This document shows positions 22,220 to 33,462 of a DNA stretch of 64,000 nucleotides, in pieces. The number at the start of each line of letters is the position of its first letter. Within the stretch, counting starts at the first letter, position 1. Source of the DNA: Adiantum capillus-veneris (Eukaryota; Streptophyta; Polypodiopsida; Polypodiales; Pteridaceae); assembly GCA_014529385.2 (NCBI GenBank), contig CM043960.1:76035910-76099909 (forward strand). The letters are read 5' to 3'. The notes below the pieces were generated by a model that saw nothing but the letters and a program-made list of their open reading frames with translations, ran no database searches and was not told the DNA's origin. The position numbers were made by a program, and so were the translations under genes.

Positions 22220-22575
22220 CGTGTGTGCGCGCGCACGCTGCGAAGACGTACCTCGAAGGTCACCGGACCCATGGATGTCTCGACGATGACTTGAGGAGCT
22301 CCGCCATCTTCCACACTAGACACCATGGCATCACTTTCGCCAAATGAGAAATAATTTAGGGAAATGATGGCATTTAAAAGTTCTCATGGGATGTGAACAA
22401 TTTAATTATTAGTACGTATTAAGGATATTTTTTAATATAATTGATCATCGATACAATTGTGTTTGTGTGACACCCATATTGTAGTGTTCTTTTATGAATT
22501 TTTAGATTTGGATGATGTTATGTGGCTTGAATTTTATTGAATTTTAATTGATCTCTTAAAAAAGCTAACTTCTTC
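21277..22575. other. Non-coding region with a (CT)n tract
   Basis: No gene or pol domain is recognisable. A (CT)n tract of about 39 bp lies at 22179-22217, followed by a GTGTGTGCGCGCGCAC stretch. Part of this region may be the remainder of the 3' LTR of B, displaced by C, but no second copy is available for comparison. Confidence 0.5.
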
Positions 22576-24228
22576 AATGTTAGCAGCAGCTAACACTTCA
22601 TCAATTGTGTATAAAGCAAAGGATATGAAAGGGATGTGCATCATAATAGTTATTGGTGGGCTCATTTGAGTTCCAAATTGTATAAGCTACAGACTAAATG
22701 GCTCAATTTAATTATATTGTAAAAAGGCTTGGAGTCCATGACTAAAAAAGTAACTTATGCTAAATAATAAAGCATTCTTGGGTAAGTTTTGCTCTTTATA
22801 AAGTAGATGGTCATGAGGTTCTTGGGCTTTCCATGCTCTTTAACTATTTATTATTCTTGATCGATCACTCATTCTTTCTTGTTAATCCACTTGGCATTGA
22901 TTATGTGTATGTGAAGTTGTATTAGTGAATTCTAGATATCTAATCTCTTTTGAATTAATCTCTTCTAGCCACACCATTGGTCATGGTGTGTGAGGGCATT
23001 GCATTCCTTCTCTTTCTCTCTCTACAAAGCGTGTAATTAGTGTTAGTGCATATATAGTAGCATTGCAAGGTTGGATCGAAATGGTGGCACACTAATGTGA
23101 ATTAGGCGTGTTAATTACATTGCTTGTGTATGTATGTGATTAAGAGTTGTGAATAGAGTGATTATTTTAAATGTTAATTTCAATCACATGTGTGCAAATT
23201 GATTAGTGAGTAGGTTTGTGTGTTTGATTAGAGGAAGCCCCTTCCATAGCTTTTTCAAGGTATTCATAACTCAAAAGTTATCTTCAATTTCTTTCACACA
23301 CATAATTAAATCACACTAATTTGAGTTACACACACTCAAAACCAATGAAATTAGTAATGAAAATTACTCTATTCTAAACATCCTCTTCTCACTAGCTTAG
23401 GTTATTGATCCTCGATAACAACACCAAATGTTGGGGGTCTAATCGCAATCCACAACCAACAAAATTATCAATCCTTGGATCGGCGACCCGTGAGGCTGGA
23501 GCGTCATCGGATGCATCAAAATAGAGGATTCAAGGGATCCTTTTACCCATCATAGCGAGAAACCATGGAAGGGGCTTCCTCTAATTAAACACACAAACCT
23601 ACTCATTAATCACTTTGCACACTATAGGTGATTTAAATTATTCACAACCCGTAATTGCACACATACACAAGCAATGTAATTAACATGCCTAATTCACATT
23701 AGTGTGCCACCATTCCGGTCCAACCCCTCAACGCTACTAAGCATGCACAAACACTAATTACATACTCTGTAGAGAAAAATAGAGAGAGAAGGAAGGCAAA
23801 TCCCTCACACACCATGGTGGCAATGGTGTGGCTAGATGAGATTAATTAGAAAGAGATTAAAGATCTATAATTCACTAATACAACTTCACATACACATAAT
23901 CAATGCTGAGTGGATTTAAAAAAAAGAATGAGTAATTGATTAAAATGAATCAAGAGTTCAAGGACACGGAAACTCAAGAACCTCATGACCATCCACTCTA
24001 CAAAGAGCAAAGCTTACCCAAGAATGCCTTATCATTTATCATAGGTTTCTTTTATGGGCATGGACTCCAAACCTTTTTACAATATAATTAAATGAGCCCT
24101 TTAGCTTATAGCTTATACAATTTGGATCTCAAAAGAGCCCAAGTCCTATACAAAATAAGTGGAAAATATCATGGTGCACATCCTTTGCTTTGTGCACAAT
24201 CGATGAAGTGTTAGTAGTTGCTAACATT
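22576..24228. repeat. Large inverted repeat of LTR origin
   Basis: The left arm (22576-23250) is matched in reverse complement by the right arm (about 23570-24228), with a spacer of about 320 bp. Matching blocks include AAGCAAAGGAT, CTTACCCAAGAATGC, CACACCAT next to a CATGGTG, TAATTAACATGCCTAATTCA and AGGAAGCCCCTTCCAT. Identity is high but imperfect, with many small indels. A PBS in the spacer shows that the right arm belongs to an LTR read on minus, so the left arm is the same LTR in the opposite direction. The pair could form a long hairpin if transcribed. Confidence 0.8.
23409..23426 (-). other. Decayed tRNA-Asp-type primer-binding site
   Basis: On minus the sequence is TGGTGTTGTTATCGAGGA, just after an LTR end CCCCCAACA plus TT. 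It aligns with TGGCGCCGTTGCCGGGGA, the PBS used by Athila/Tat-type gypsy elements. The six differences are all C-to-T or G-to-A. The LTR end at 23429 therefore belongs to a minus-strand element of that kind. Confidence 0.7.
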
Positions 24229-24654
24229 CAGTATTTGAGTAAGCATCATGAGGTGCCCATTGGTTTTGCACAAACCTAATACTTTGGCATCTGTCTCAAG
24301 TATTCATGCTGCTAGTTTCCTATAAGTAGTTCAACTTGTAGCACATACTATAATTTGGGGGTGTCCTTTTAGTGTATTAGTTGAAGTTGTAAGGTGAAAT
24401 GAAAAATTTTCAACTTTCTATTGCTAATGCTACAATTCTTCTAAATGGATGGAAGGATACAGCATCCTTTCTCATCCTTTTATAAGGTTTTCATAGACGC
24501 ACTTTCCTTCTATGGCAGATAATCTTTTCTACCATTCATGGTAAGAACATAACTGACATAGTTATAGAACTTCAATAAAAGAGAGGCACAAACTTGACAC
24601 AAACAATAGATTATTGGATTATAGAGAAGTGTGTGCATAAGCTCAGTCAATACA
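24229..24654. other. Non-coding stretch before element D
   Basis: No gene or repeat partner is seen. It is probably the outer part of the LTR that forms the right arm of the inverted repeat, because D follows directly. Confidence 0.4.
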
Positions 24655-25686
24655 TGTAATGGAAATGGCCTATGAACTTTGAGAATAGCGAAATTAAGAG
24701 AATTAGAGAGAACATTTTTGTGAGACTACTTTGAGAGAATAGAGGGTGAACTTAATTGACACTAGCAACATAATCATAGTACTTAGTTAACTTGACATGA
24801 ACAATACTTTTGCAAGAGAGAGAGTTTAAAGAACATGACAACAGTTGAGGACCGTATTTATGTGGAGCCGGTCCCCCCTCCAATAGGTATTTGTATTATA
24901 GATTCTCCCATCAAGAGAGACTTGGTACAATACAATCTTTGTGTTCCTTGTGGCCTAGGTGATGCAATGAATATGGAAAGCTTCATGCATCACGAGCATA
25001 ACATAAACTTTGCAAAAAGCATTAACTATCCCAAGCCTTAGTCCCAAGGCCTCAAACACCTTCAAAGGTGGAGAGAGCTAGTGGGGAATGAGGGTAGGGA
25101 AGAGGAAGAATAAAAATTCATAGGAAAAATAAATAGTTCCTCACTTATCATCGCTCTTCTTGCTATCATATATGATAGCATAGTAATGAAGATGGAGAAG
25201 ATGACAAGATTAAGCATTGAAGCATGGCTCTTGTTTGGATTTGCATTCCGTAGCCAAGAGTGTTGGTGTAGTTTCTCAACTTCTCTACTAGCTTGGAGAA
25301 GGAGATGGAGCTCTTGCACTTTGCACTTCACACAATGACAATGTGTGTGAGTGTGTGTGGGAGAGTATACCCCCCAAGCAGCCCCCCTTCTTGCTTTGGT
25401 CGAGACCCCTTCCTTGTAGCTCATGCTTGAAGCTCATGGGACCCCTCCAGGCCTAGCCAATCACATGCAAGGGTCATGTCAAGCAACAAGGGTAGCCTTG
25501 GGACAAGTGTCCCCCTTTCCTCTTTGAGAGAGAGGACTTGATAAATGAAAAAACAATCAATTAAATTAACTAATTTATCATTGGACCCCTTGAGAGGCCA
25601 ACCAATAGGCTTTAGTCACACCATGAGGGCAACATGGGTAGGGGCTTGACATGTGTCCTTGCTGCCTCTTGAGGCTTGGGCTTACC

Positions 25687-25729
<43 letters not shown>

Positions 25730-26203
25730 CTCTCTCATCCAAAGCACCTCAAGCTTGGGTAGTGTGTGTGTGTGTGTGTTCTCTCTCATCCAAAGCACCT
25801 CAAGCTTGGGTAGTGTTCCCACAAGCACTTCAAGCTCCCTAGTCGGCAAGCACGACAAGCACCTCAAGCATCTTAGTCGGCAAGCATGACAAGCACCTCA
25901 AGCTTGGGCAGGATTTCCACCTCAAGCTTGGCCCTAGTTTACCTAAGGCCAAAGGACTTTTAACACTAACCTTTGGAGGTCTTCAATGAAGCTAACCCTA
26001 AGGTCTTTAAGCTCCATTGGCTAGCCTTGCTCTTTGACATATCATCTCTCATTTGGACCTCTTTACCATTGGCCCCGTGTTGAGATAGACCTGTAAGCAC
26101 ACGTCTATATTCTAACCCTTGTTCTCGTCTATTCTCCCACATTAAATGATTAGTTTAATAAGAGAAAATCATTTGGGTTGGTTAGATATTGGATTTTATG
26201 ACA
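24655..26203 (-). repeat. D 3' LTR
   Basis: It starts TGTAATGGAAATGG on + and ends ATGACA. It contains GT microsatellites at 25689-25729 and 25762-25779, the second produced by a tandem duplication of about 60 bp that includes TCCAAAGCACCTCAAGC. Motifs such as GATTCTCCCATCAAGAGA are shared with the other three D-family LTRs. Confidence 0.9.
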
Positions 26204-26225
26204 TTACCTATCTCTTGAAATCATA
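26204..26225 (-). other. D polypurine tract
   Basis: On minus the sequence TTTCAAGAGATAGGTAA precedes the LTR start TGTCATAAAATC. The D2 copy has the same tract as TTTCAAGAGAGAGGTAA before its 3' LTR. Confidence 0.75.
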
Positions 26226-27300
26226 GTCATCCTCGACTATGAGGTAGAAGAGATAAAGTCTTAGTCATTAGTCAATGTTTCTTAGCAGGTTTACTCTACG
26301 ATGACTTTCCAAGATGGATGACTAATCAATTTGGTGCTTGGGAGACAGAGCTGCCCCAAGCATGTCTGCTCTTTATTCCATTTCATTCTCCCAAAGTAGA
26401 GTGACAAATTCTACTTGGTGTTTGAGAGATGTCATCATCACAAACATGATTCTAAGTATACAACCTACTTAAATTTGTGCACAATAAAAAAAGAACTAGT
26501 CTTATAAGACAAAAAAATTGGTCATTTAAAAGAAATTTGTACATGCTTACTGTAATGTGGCATTGTAAGCATTGACAAGGTTCACACTGTCCTTAAGCTG
26601 TATTCCTTGCATCCATCTAGCATCTTCAAAAGGATAATTTTTGAACTTAATAAGTTACCGTCGGATAATCTTACCATGTCGTAGTACCTTGTCTTCATGC
26701 CGAAGGATAGCTTTGGGTTGTAGCACCTCTTCTTGGTCTTTGATTTTGGGAGGGTCTTCAATAATTGGTTCAATTGGTGGCTCTTCTTTGTAGGGCTTAC
26801 GTAGGCGCTTCAAGATTTGAAAAGGACCATAGTATCTTTTTGCTAGTTTAACATAATACTTTTGATGGCCCGTAGGATTTTTTGCCCATCATTTGCCTCA
26901 ATCGAGCCTTGGGAAACTTAAGTAAGACCCAATAGTTAAGGCTCTTCTGTGCTTGTCAACAACAGCTTTTTGCCTTTGTTGAGAGATGGATATAGCTCCT
27001 TAATCTTTTGAAAAGATTCTTCACGGCTATACTCATCGACAATGAAGATCTTCCCATGTACTTTAAGTAGCAAGGGACTTTTAGGTCTTCCCTCGATGAT
27101 TTCAAAAGGTGCTTTTTTCGTAGAAGTATCGACAGTATTATTGTACGCATAAGAGGTAAGTACTTTTCCCATTGTGAGCGTTGATCTACTTCTGTAACAT
27201 AAGTCTTTAGTAGATCGAGTATCATAAGATTGGCTATCTCACTTTGGCCATGTGTTTGTGGGTGATAGACCGAAGAGAAATTCAATCTTGTGCCTAGATT
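26226..27300 (-). pseudogene. D: integrase C-terminal half and chromodomain
   Basis: The minus frame 26956-27285 contains NFSSVYHPQTHGQSEIAN, with the catalytic Glu of the DDE core, then the helix DLLKTYV. The overlapping frame 26936-27172 has AYNNTVDTSTKKAPFEII. Near 26880-26930 the basic tail ends. A chromodomain-like block, LIKFKNYPFEDARWMQG, lies at about 26600-26660, followed by QLKDSVNLVNAYN. Frameshifts separate these blocks. From 26226 to 26580 no coding is seen; it is the 3' untranslated region. Confidence 0.85.
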
Positions 27301-27976
27301 TTCAAAGAGACCTTTCTAGAAATTATTGATCATTCTAGGATCTCTATTTGATGCGATTGTATGTTGGCAATCCATGGTGTTTGAAAATCTGGGATATGAA
27401 GAGAGTTGCTATTTGGTGTGCCTTAATAGTCTTTTTGATAGGAATAAAGTGTGCTTGCTTGCTGAACCAGTTGACTATTGTCCATATTCCCGTATTTCCC
27501 TAGATAGACTTGGGTAATCCAAAGATAAACTCCATGGATATACTCTCCCATAGTGAGTTAGGGATTGGCAATGGCTGGAGTCATCTAGGTTGCTTCCCTC
27601 TATCATACTTGGTCTTTGGGCATACTACACATTTCGAAACATACTCTTGTATGTCCACTTTCATGGTAGGTGAATAGAAGTACGTCTCTACTCCTCGAAG
27701 AGTAGGTTGCATGCCTCTATGTTCTGCATAGGGAGGAGCATGGGATTCATACATGACTTTCTCACGAAGGAAGTGGGTAACACATAGCCCATTGCCATAG
27801 AGAAGATAACCATCTTGCAAGGTGAATGGTTCCTCTTTCTTCCCCAAAGCAAGGGCTAACATTATGTCTCTAAAGTCAGGGTCAATATCATACTCATCTA
27901 TCATAGAAGATAGATCATTGTGAGTTGCTATAGACACCGCATTAACTTTTGGTCGTCGTGAAAGTGCATTGGTCAC
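27301..27976 (-). pseudogene. D: integrase zinc finger and core start
   Basis: The minus frame 27581-27976 begins in the RNase H-integrase linker (NALSRRPKVNAV) and carries an HHCC finger (ESHAPPYAEHRG and CVVCPKTKYD). The core follows in other frames. The usual first catalytic position M-D-F-I reads MEFIFGLP near 27520, so the Asp appears replaced by Glu. KKTIKAHQ-like sequence follows near 27440. The second Asp region (27320-27360) is shifted and hard to read. Confidence 0.82.
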
Positions 27977-28745
27977 TTGATTGTGCTTACCATCAATGTG
28001 ACCAATATGAAAATTTCATTGCGAAAGAAAATTTTCCCACCTCATTTGTTTGTCAGAAAGCTTGGTTTGCGTCATGAAGTACTCGAGACTTTGGTGATAT
28101 GTTCGTAAAATAAATGGAATCCCCAATAGATAGTGCTTCCATGTGTTTAGGGCATGTAGAACAGCTAAAAGCTCTTTCTCATATATGCATAAGACCCGTT
28201 CATCCGTATTGAGCCTTCAGCTCTCATATGCTATGACATGCCCTTCTTGAAGCAAGACTGCTCCAAGGCAATCACCACAAGCATCACATTGGACCTCAAA
28301 TGGCTTTGAGAGATCAGGAAGCAAAAGGATTTGTTGGGAAGTAAGCTTCTCTTTGATCTTGTCAGAAGCACTTTGCTCCGTAGCAGTCCATGAATACTTA
28401 ATGTTTTTCTTTGTTAAGTCATGTAATGGTCCTGTTATTTGAGAAAATTTTGCTATGAAGCGTCTATAGTATGCACACATACTAATAAAGCTTCTTAGCT
28501 CATCTAGATTCCTTGGATTAGGCCATGCTTTTATTACCTCCAACTTTGATGGATCCATTCGGATACCATCTTGAGAGATAATATGACCTAAGTATTGGAT
28601 CTCTTGAAGGAAAAATTCACTTTTCTTTTGGTTGAGAAAAAGCTTGTTCTCCCTTAATGCTTGAAAAATCACTTGGAGATGTTACTTGTATTCCTCCAAG
28701 GACTTGGAGTAGATAATGATATTATCAAAGAAAACTCCACAGAAT
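27977..28745 (-). pseudogene. D: RT C-terminal part and RNase H, with RT deletion
   Basis: RT is present only from the catalytic loop onward: GVFFDNIIIYS near 28710 (FFDN in place of FFDD), then FFLQEIQYLGHIIS, MCAYYRRFIAKF. RNase H starts near 28290 with KPFEVQCDACGDCLGAV and continues in shifted frames to about 27990. The protease-linker sequence FQDVFIDDI joins directly to RKFCGVFFDN near 28745-28760. All of RT fingers and palm up to the FFDD loop, about 170 residues by comparison with N1, is therefore missing. Confidence 0.87.
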
Positions 28746-29334
28746 TTGCGGATATCATCGATGAACACATCTTGGAATCCTTTTAGAAAATTAGACAAGT
28801 CTAACTCTTCTTGATTCCTACCATTTACATTTGATGAAACATTAGGACCTTTTAGGGACTCTTTGACAAAAATAATGTACGCAAAAACTAAGCTCTTCAT
28901 TGATTTATCAAAAGCAGGAGGATTTACAAGTGGTATAGTATGACCAGACTCACTAGCATCTATGTACATGTTCTTTTCTCTGTAGGTGAAGTAGATTCTT
29001 CTTTCAGGGAACTTCATGTTGGCAGTCATGCGGTTGAACCATGGTGCCCCTAGGATAGTATCCTCAAGTTGGAGAGGAGGGATAAAAAAGTCTTCTTTGT
29101 CGACGTAGCTTTGGACATGAAGCCTCAACTTCCCAATCAAGGGAGTAACGGAGGCTTGCTGTCCCTTGAAGTTGTATCGACAGCAACAATATCTCCCATC
29201 TCAAAAGCTTGAATGCCCAACTTGGTGGCCAACTCCGTTGATATAAGTTGTGAGTAGAGTCGAGGTGAAACAAGATGAAGGCATCTTGCTCCCTTACCTT
29301 TCCCCAAGCATAGGAGAGAGGTGATCCTTTGCAA
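28746..29334 (-). pseudogene. D: protease
   Basis: Frame 29137-29334 encodes LYSQLISTELATKLGIQAF, the part following the active site; the D-S-G core itself is not intact. Frame 28682-29140 has LQLEDTILGAPWFNRM, the protease C-terminal motif (ILG-x-PW), then the linker to RT. One frameshift near 29140 separates the two. Confidence 0.78.
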
Positions 29335-30730
29335 TGAGCATCCTCTTTTGGAGCTTCGATGGTAGAAGCTCTAGGAGTCTCATTGCAAGCATTTCTCTTG
29401 GGACAAGAACGATAGCTATTTCCTTGATCCCCACACTTAAAACATGTATGGTCCTTGTTGCAAAAAGCTTCAAGCTCTTCAGGTGAGAGTTTTTTTTAAA
29501 CTCCCTTCTCCTTGGACCGATTGTTGTTGTTGTTGGAATTGCTTGGGAAGAATTTTGGGCATTGGTTTTTCCCTTTGCATAACTTTTGTCTTTGTTTTCC
29601 ATTGGCTTGACATTTCATTTAGCCCCTTGTTGGAAATGATGTGCGAAGCAACCGAGGTGTGGTGGAATACTTCGGTGATAGAACCATGCCATTGAGAGTT
29701 GACGTAGTTGGCCATCTCTTCAGGTAATCCCGCACATAATTGTTGCTTTTGCTCGGCAAAGTCTATCTTTTGGAAGACAATAGCCTTGAGATGTAAATCC
29801 CAAAACTTGTCCACACATTTGTGAATAGACTCATGGGAGAGAAGCTTCAAAATTTTCCATTCGATAAGCACTTTGTCCTTTGCATTTTTTGCAAGTAATT
29901 ACTTCATGATGGAAACTCGTAGAGTTTTCCATCATCCATGTCTTTGGGGCTTCGCCGTTGCCACGAAGGCTAGCCCACCACTAACGAGACAATTTTTGGA
30001 AGTGTATAGCTACATGGCGTAGCTTGGAGGACTCCATGAAGCCCTCATCTCCAAAGGCCGCATCAAATTGCTGGATGAAGGCCAATACTTTGTCGATGGC
30101 ACCAAAGGTGCCATCATAGGTGAGAAAAGAGATACTCTTTCCTCCCTCTTTGAACTTCTTGAGCTTTTGTGACCTTTGCTATGCAGGGTAAGATTTGTGA
30201 TGTCCTCCCCTCTTGTATTCTCTAGGAGAATAGCCATAGATTTTATCGGAAGAGGAGGAAGGTGAAGAAGAAGGAGAAGAGGGTGACCTCTTTCTTGCCC
30301 TTTTCTTCCTTTGTTTCCTCTCTTCCCTTTCAGAGCGACAAGGAGAAGGACTGTGGGTTGACCATTTCCTCTTGGGAGGAGTTGGTGACAGTCTAGACCA
30401 CCGTCTTTGTGGAGCCACATCTTCAGAGGAACTTAGGGACTCATTACTTTCTCGTTCTTTGGATTCCTCCTCTCATATGGGAGAGAGTATTCTTTTGGGA
30501 GTCTCATCAAGAGGCCTCCTAAGCTCTCTATCCTCTTGGAGAGAAAGGGAAATCCCATAAGAACGAAGTTGTTGAATAACTTCGGCTTGCAAAGCAGGGT
30601 TGCACATAGCTTGCTGCAACCTAGTAACAAGATAATTGACAAACATGGGGGCATCATCATTTGCAATTCATGTGAAAAATCAAAGCTATTAATGTTCATT
30701 CTACTCTCTTGGTTATTATAAGCCATGCTA
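29290..30730 (-). pseudogene. D: gag polyprotein
   Basis: On minus, an N-terminal segment (about 30730-30420) reads NYLVTRLQQAMCNP, an Arg/Ser-rich block follows (RKRSPSSPSSSPSSSS, about 30250-30330), then the capsid region (FLTYDGTFGAIDKVLAFIQQ near 30070-30130, SKLRHVAIHF near 30010). The frame 29479-29871 covers the end of the capsid. A zinc knuckle CFKCGDQGNSYRSC lies near 29400-29450, with Asn where the His is expected. At least three frameshifts or stops occur. Gag builds the particle in which reverse transcription takes place. Confidence 0.78.
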
Positions 30731-31100
30731 ATAGAATTTGTGTGTTTACTTAGTGTATTCTTTGGCAATTCAAAAGCCTTTGAAAATCAACACTTGTCTA
30801 CACCCACAACTCAAATTGGTTAATTATAGAGAGTAGTAGAGTGGGTCTAATATTGCAGAATTGCCGAGGGATAGCTCCTTTCAGACTTTTTATGGCTCAA
30901 TAATGGTAAAGCCGTAGGCAAGTCTAAAAAGACCCCATGATTAAGACCAAAGCTCCCGAGGTGTGCACCATATCGCACATAGTGGGCTCAACAAAACCGA
31001 TAATAGATCCCATTTCCACTTCCCTAATATAATTAACAAAATCAACCATTAATAGGCTACTTTAATACCTCTCTTCTTAAGCAAGAAAAGAGAAACCAAA
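30731..31100 (-). other. D: leader between PBS and gag
   Basis: About 370 bp without coding content. A candidate start MAYNNQESRMN at 30723 on minus marks its end. Nothing else is recognised. Confidence 0.5.
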
Positions 31101-31114
31101 TGCTCTGATACCAA
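31101..31114 (-). other. D primer-binding site (tRNA-Met)
   Basis: On minus it reads TTGGTATCAGAGCA, directly after the 5' LTR end. It is an exact match to the initiator tRNA-Met type. Confidence 0.93.
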
Positions 31115-32136
31115 TAAAATGAAAATGGCCTATGAACTTTGAGAATAGCGGAATTAAGAGAATTAGAGAGAACATTTTTGTGAGACTACTTTGAGAGCAT
31201 AGAGGGTGAACTTAATTGACGGTAGCAACATAATCATAGTACTTAGTTAACTAGGCATGCACAATACTTTTGCAAGAGAGAGAGTTTAGAGAACATGAAA
31301 ATAGTTGAGGACCGGATTTATGTGGAGCCGGTCCCCCCTCCGATAGGCATTTGTAGTATAGATTCTCCCATCAAGATAGACTTGGTACAATACAATCTTT
31401 GTGTTCCTTGTGACCTAGGTGATGCAGTGAAGATGGAAACCTTCATGCATCACGACCATAACATAAACTTTGCAAAAAGAATTATCTGTCCCAAGCCTCA
31501 GTGCCAAGGCCTCAAACAACTTCAAAGGTGGAGAGAGCTAGCGGGGAATGAGGGTAGGGAAGAGGAAGGATAAACATTTATAGGAGAAAGAAATAGTTCC
31601 TCACTTATAATCACTCTTCTTGCTTAATAGCATAGTAATGAAGATGGAGAAGATGACAAGCTTAAGCATTGAAGCATGGCTCTTGGTTGGATTTGCATTC
31701 CATAGCGAAGAGTGTTGGTGTAGGCTCTTAACTTTTCTACTAGCTTGGAGAAGGAGATGGAGCTCTTGCACTTTGCACTTCACAAAATGAGAGTGTGTGT
31801 GCGAGTGTGTGTGAGAGATTATATCCCCCAAGCAACCCCCCTTCTTGCTTTGGTCGATCCCCCCTTGTAGCTCATGCTTGAAGCTCATTGGACCCCTCTA
31901 GGCCTAGCCAATCACATGCAAGAGGCATATCAAGCAACAAGGGTAGCCTTGGGACAAGTGTCCCCCTTTCCTCTTTGAGAGAGAGGACTTGATCAATACA
32001 AATACAATTAATTAAATTAACTAATTTATCATTGGACCCTTGGGAGGCTAGCCAATAGGCTTTAGGCACACCATGAGGGCAACATGGGTAGAGGTTTGAC
32101 ATGTGTCCTTGCTGCCTCTTGAGGCTTGGGCTTACC

Positions 32137-32211
<75 letters not shown>

Positions 32212-32745
32212 CTCTCTTATCCCCCTAGCTTTAGGGCTCACCCCTCATGAGCAGGGACTATGTTGACTTTTGGAACACAAGCACCTTAGTCAGCAAGCAC
32301 GACAAAGCACCTCAAGCTTGGGTAGTGTTCCCACAAGCACTTCAAGCTCCGTAGTCATCAAGCACGACAACATCTCAAGCATATTAGTCATCAAGCACGA
32401 CAAGCACCTCAAGCACCTTAGTTATCAAGCATGACAAGCACCTCAAGCTTGGGCACGGTTCCCATCTCAAGCTCGGTCCTAGCTTACCTAAGGTCAAAGG
32501 ACTTTTAACGCTAACCTTTGGAGGTCTTCAATGAAGCTAACCCTAAGGTCTTTAAGCTTTATTGGCTAGCCTTGCTCTTTGACATATCATCTCTCATTTG
32601 AACCCCTTTACCATTGTTCCCGTGTTGAGATAGACCAGTAAGCACATGTCTATATTCTAACCCTTGTTCCCGTCTATTCTCCCACATTAAATGATCGGTT
32701 TAATATGACAAAATCATTTGGGTTGGTTAGATATTCAATTTTACA
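31115..32745 (-). repeat. D 5' LTR
   Basis: This is the partner of 24655-26203, with the same order of blocks. Its GT microsatellite is longer (32139-32211, about 73 bp against 41 bp). The segment near 32280-32440 has extra AAGCACGACAAGCACCTC repeats. On + the left end reads TAAAATGAAAATGG where the other copies have TGTAATGGAAATGG. Confidence 0.9.
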
Positions 32746-32901
32746 ATAGCCTTGAGCTAAGCCTCTAGCACACACAATGGGTGACATAACAAAATAAGAA
32801 TGGGGTAAGCTAATTTTCCAACTCCTCAATTGACTATGCTTGCCACACACATGGTCTACAGATGGCTTTTTTCACATAACCTTCCACGTAATTGAAGTTT
32901 C

Positions 32902-32947
<46 letters not shown>

Positions 32948-33122
32948 CACAAGGTGTAACAAATCTTGCACTTGAATAGTCCTCCCCTTATGGCTTTTGT
33001 TATACATATCTCGCACTTGAACACACCTCCTCTTATGGCTTTTTCTATACATAGCACTCACACAACTCTCCGCTTTAAAAACACAAAGAGTGAGGTATGC
33101 ACATAAGTCTCCCATAACACAA
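32746..33122. other. Flank between D and E with (CA)n and a short tandem duplication
   Basis: A (CA)n tract of about 48 bp lies at 32904-32951. A unit of about 48 bp (CTTGAA...CCTC...CTTATGGCTTTT) is repeated twice at 32968-33062. No gene is seen. Confidence 0.6.
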
Positions 33123-33446
<324 letters not shown>

Positions 33447-33462
33447 ACTGGTATCAGAGAAC
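33447..33462 (+). other. E primer-binding site
   Basis: ACTGGTATCAGAGAAC follows the LTR end CTTTCA and contains the TGGTATCAGAG core complementary to initiator tRNA-Met. Confidence 0.85.

Larger units (their letters stand above)
24655..32745 (-). mobile_element. D: minus-strand chromovirus-type gypsy, two LTRs
   Basis: Long direct repeats (24655-26203 and 31115-32745) flank gag, protease, partial RT, RNase H, integrase and chromodomain on the minus strand, in normal order. The PBS TTGGTATCAGAGCA (31101-31114, minus) abuts the right repeat, so that is the 5' LTR. Sense LTR ends are TGTCATAAAATC and ATTACA. A clear TSD is not visible: ATACA precedes the left end and ATAGC follows the right end. 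Pol is broken by a deletion inside RT and by several stops, so D is not autonomous. D2 and D3 in this window belong to the same family. Confidence 0.9.

Noticed and set aside
30010-30420. 136-codon ORF on minus in gag of D
   Set aside because: The true gag reading in this stretch is in the Arg/Ser-rich frame (30179-30418) and its continuation; the longer ORF is a shadow.
24650-32750. TSD for element D
   Set aside because: ATACA and ATAGC agree in only three positions; this is not enough to claim a duplication.
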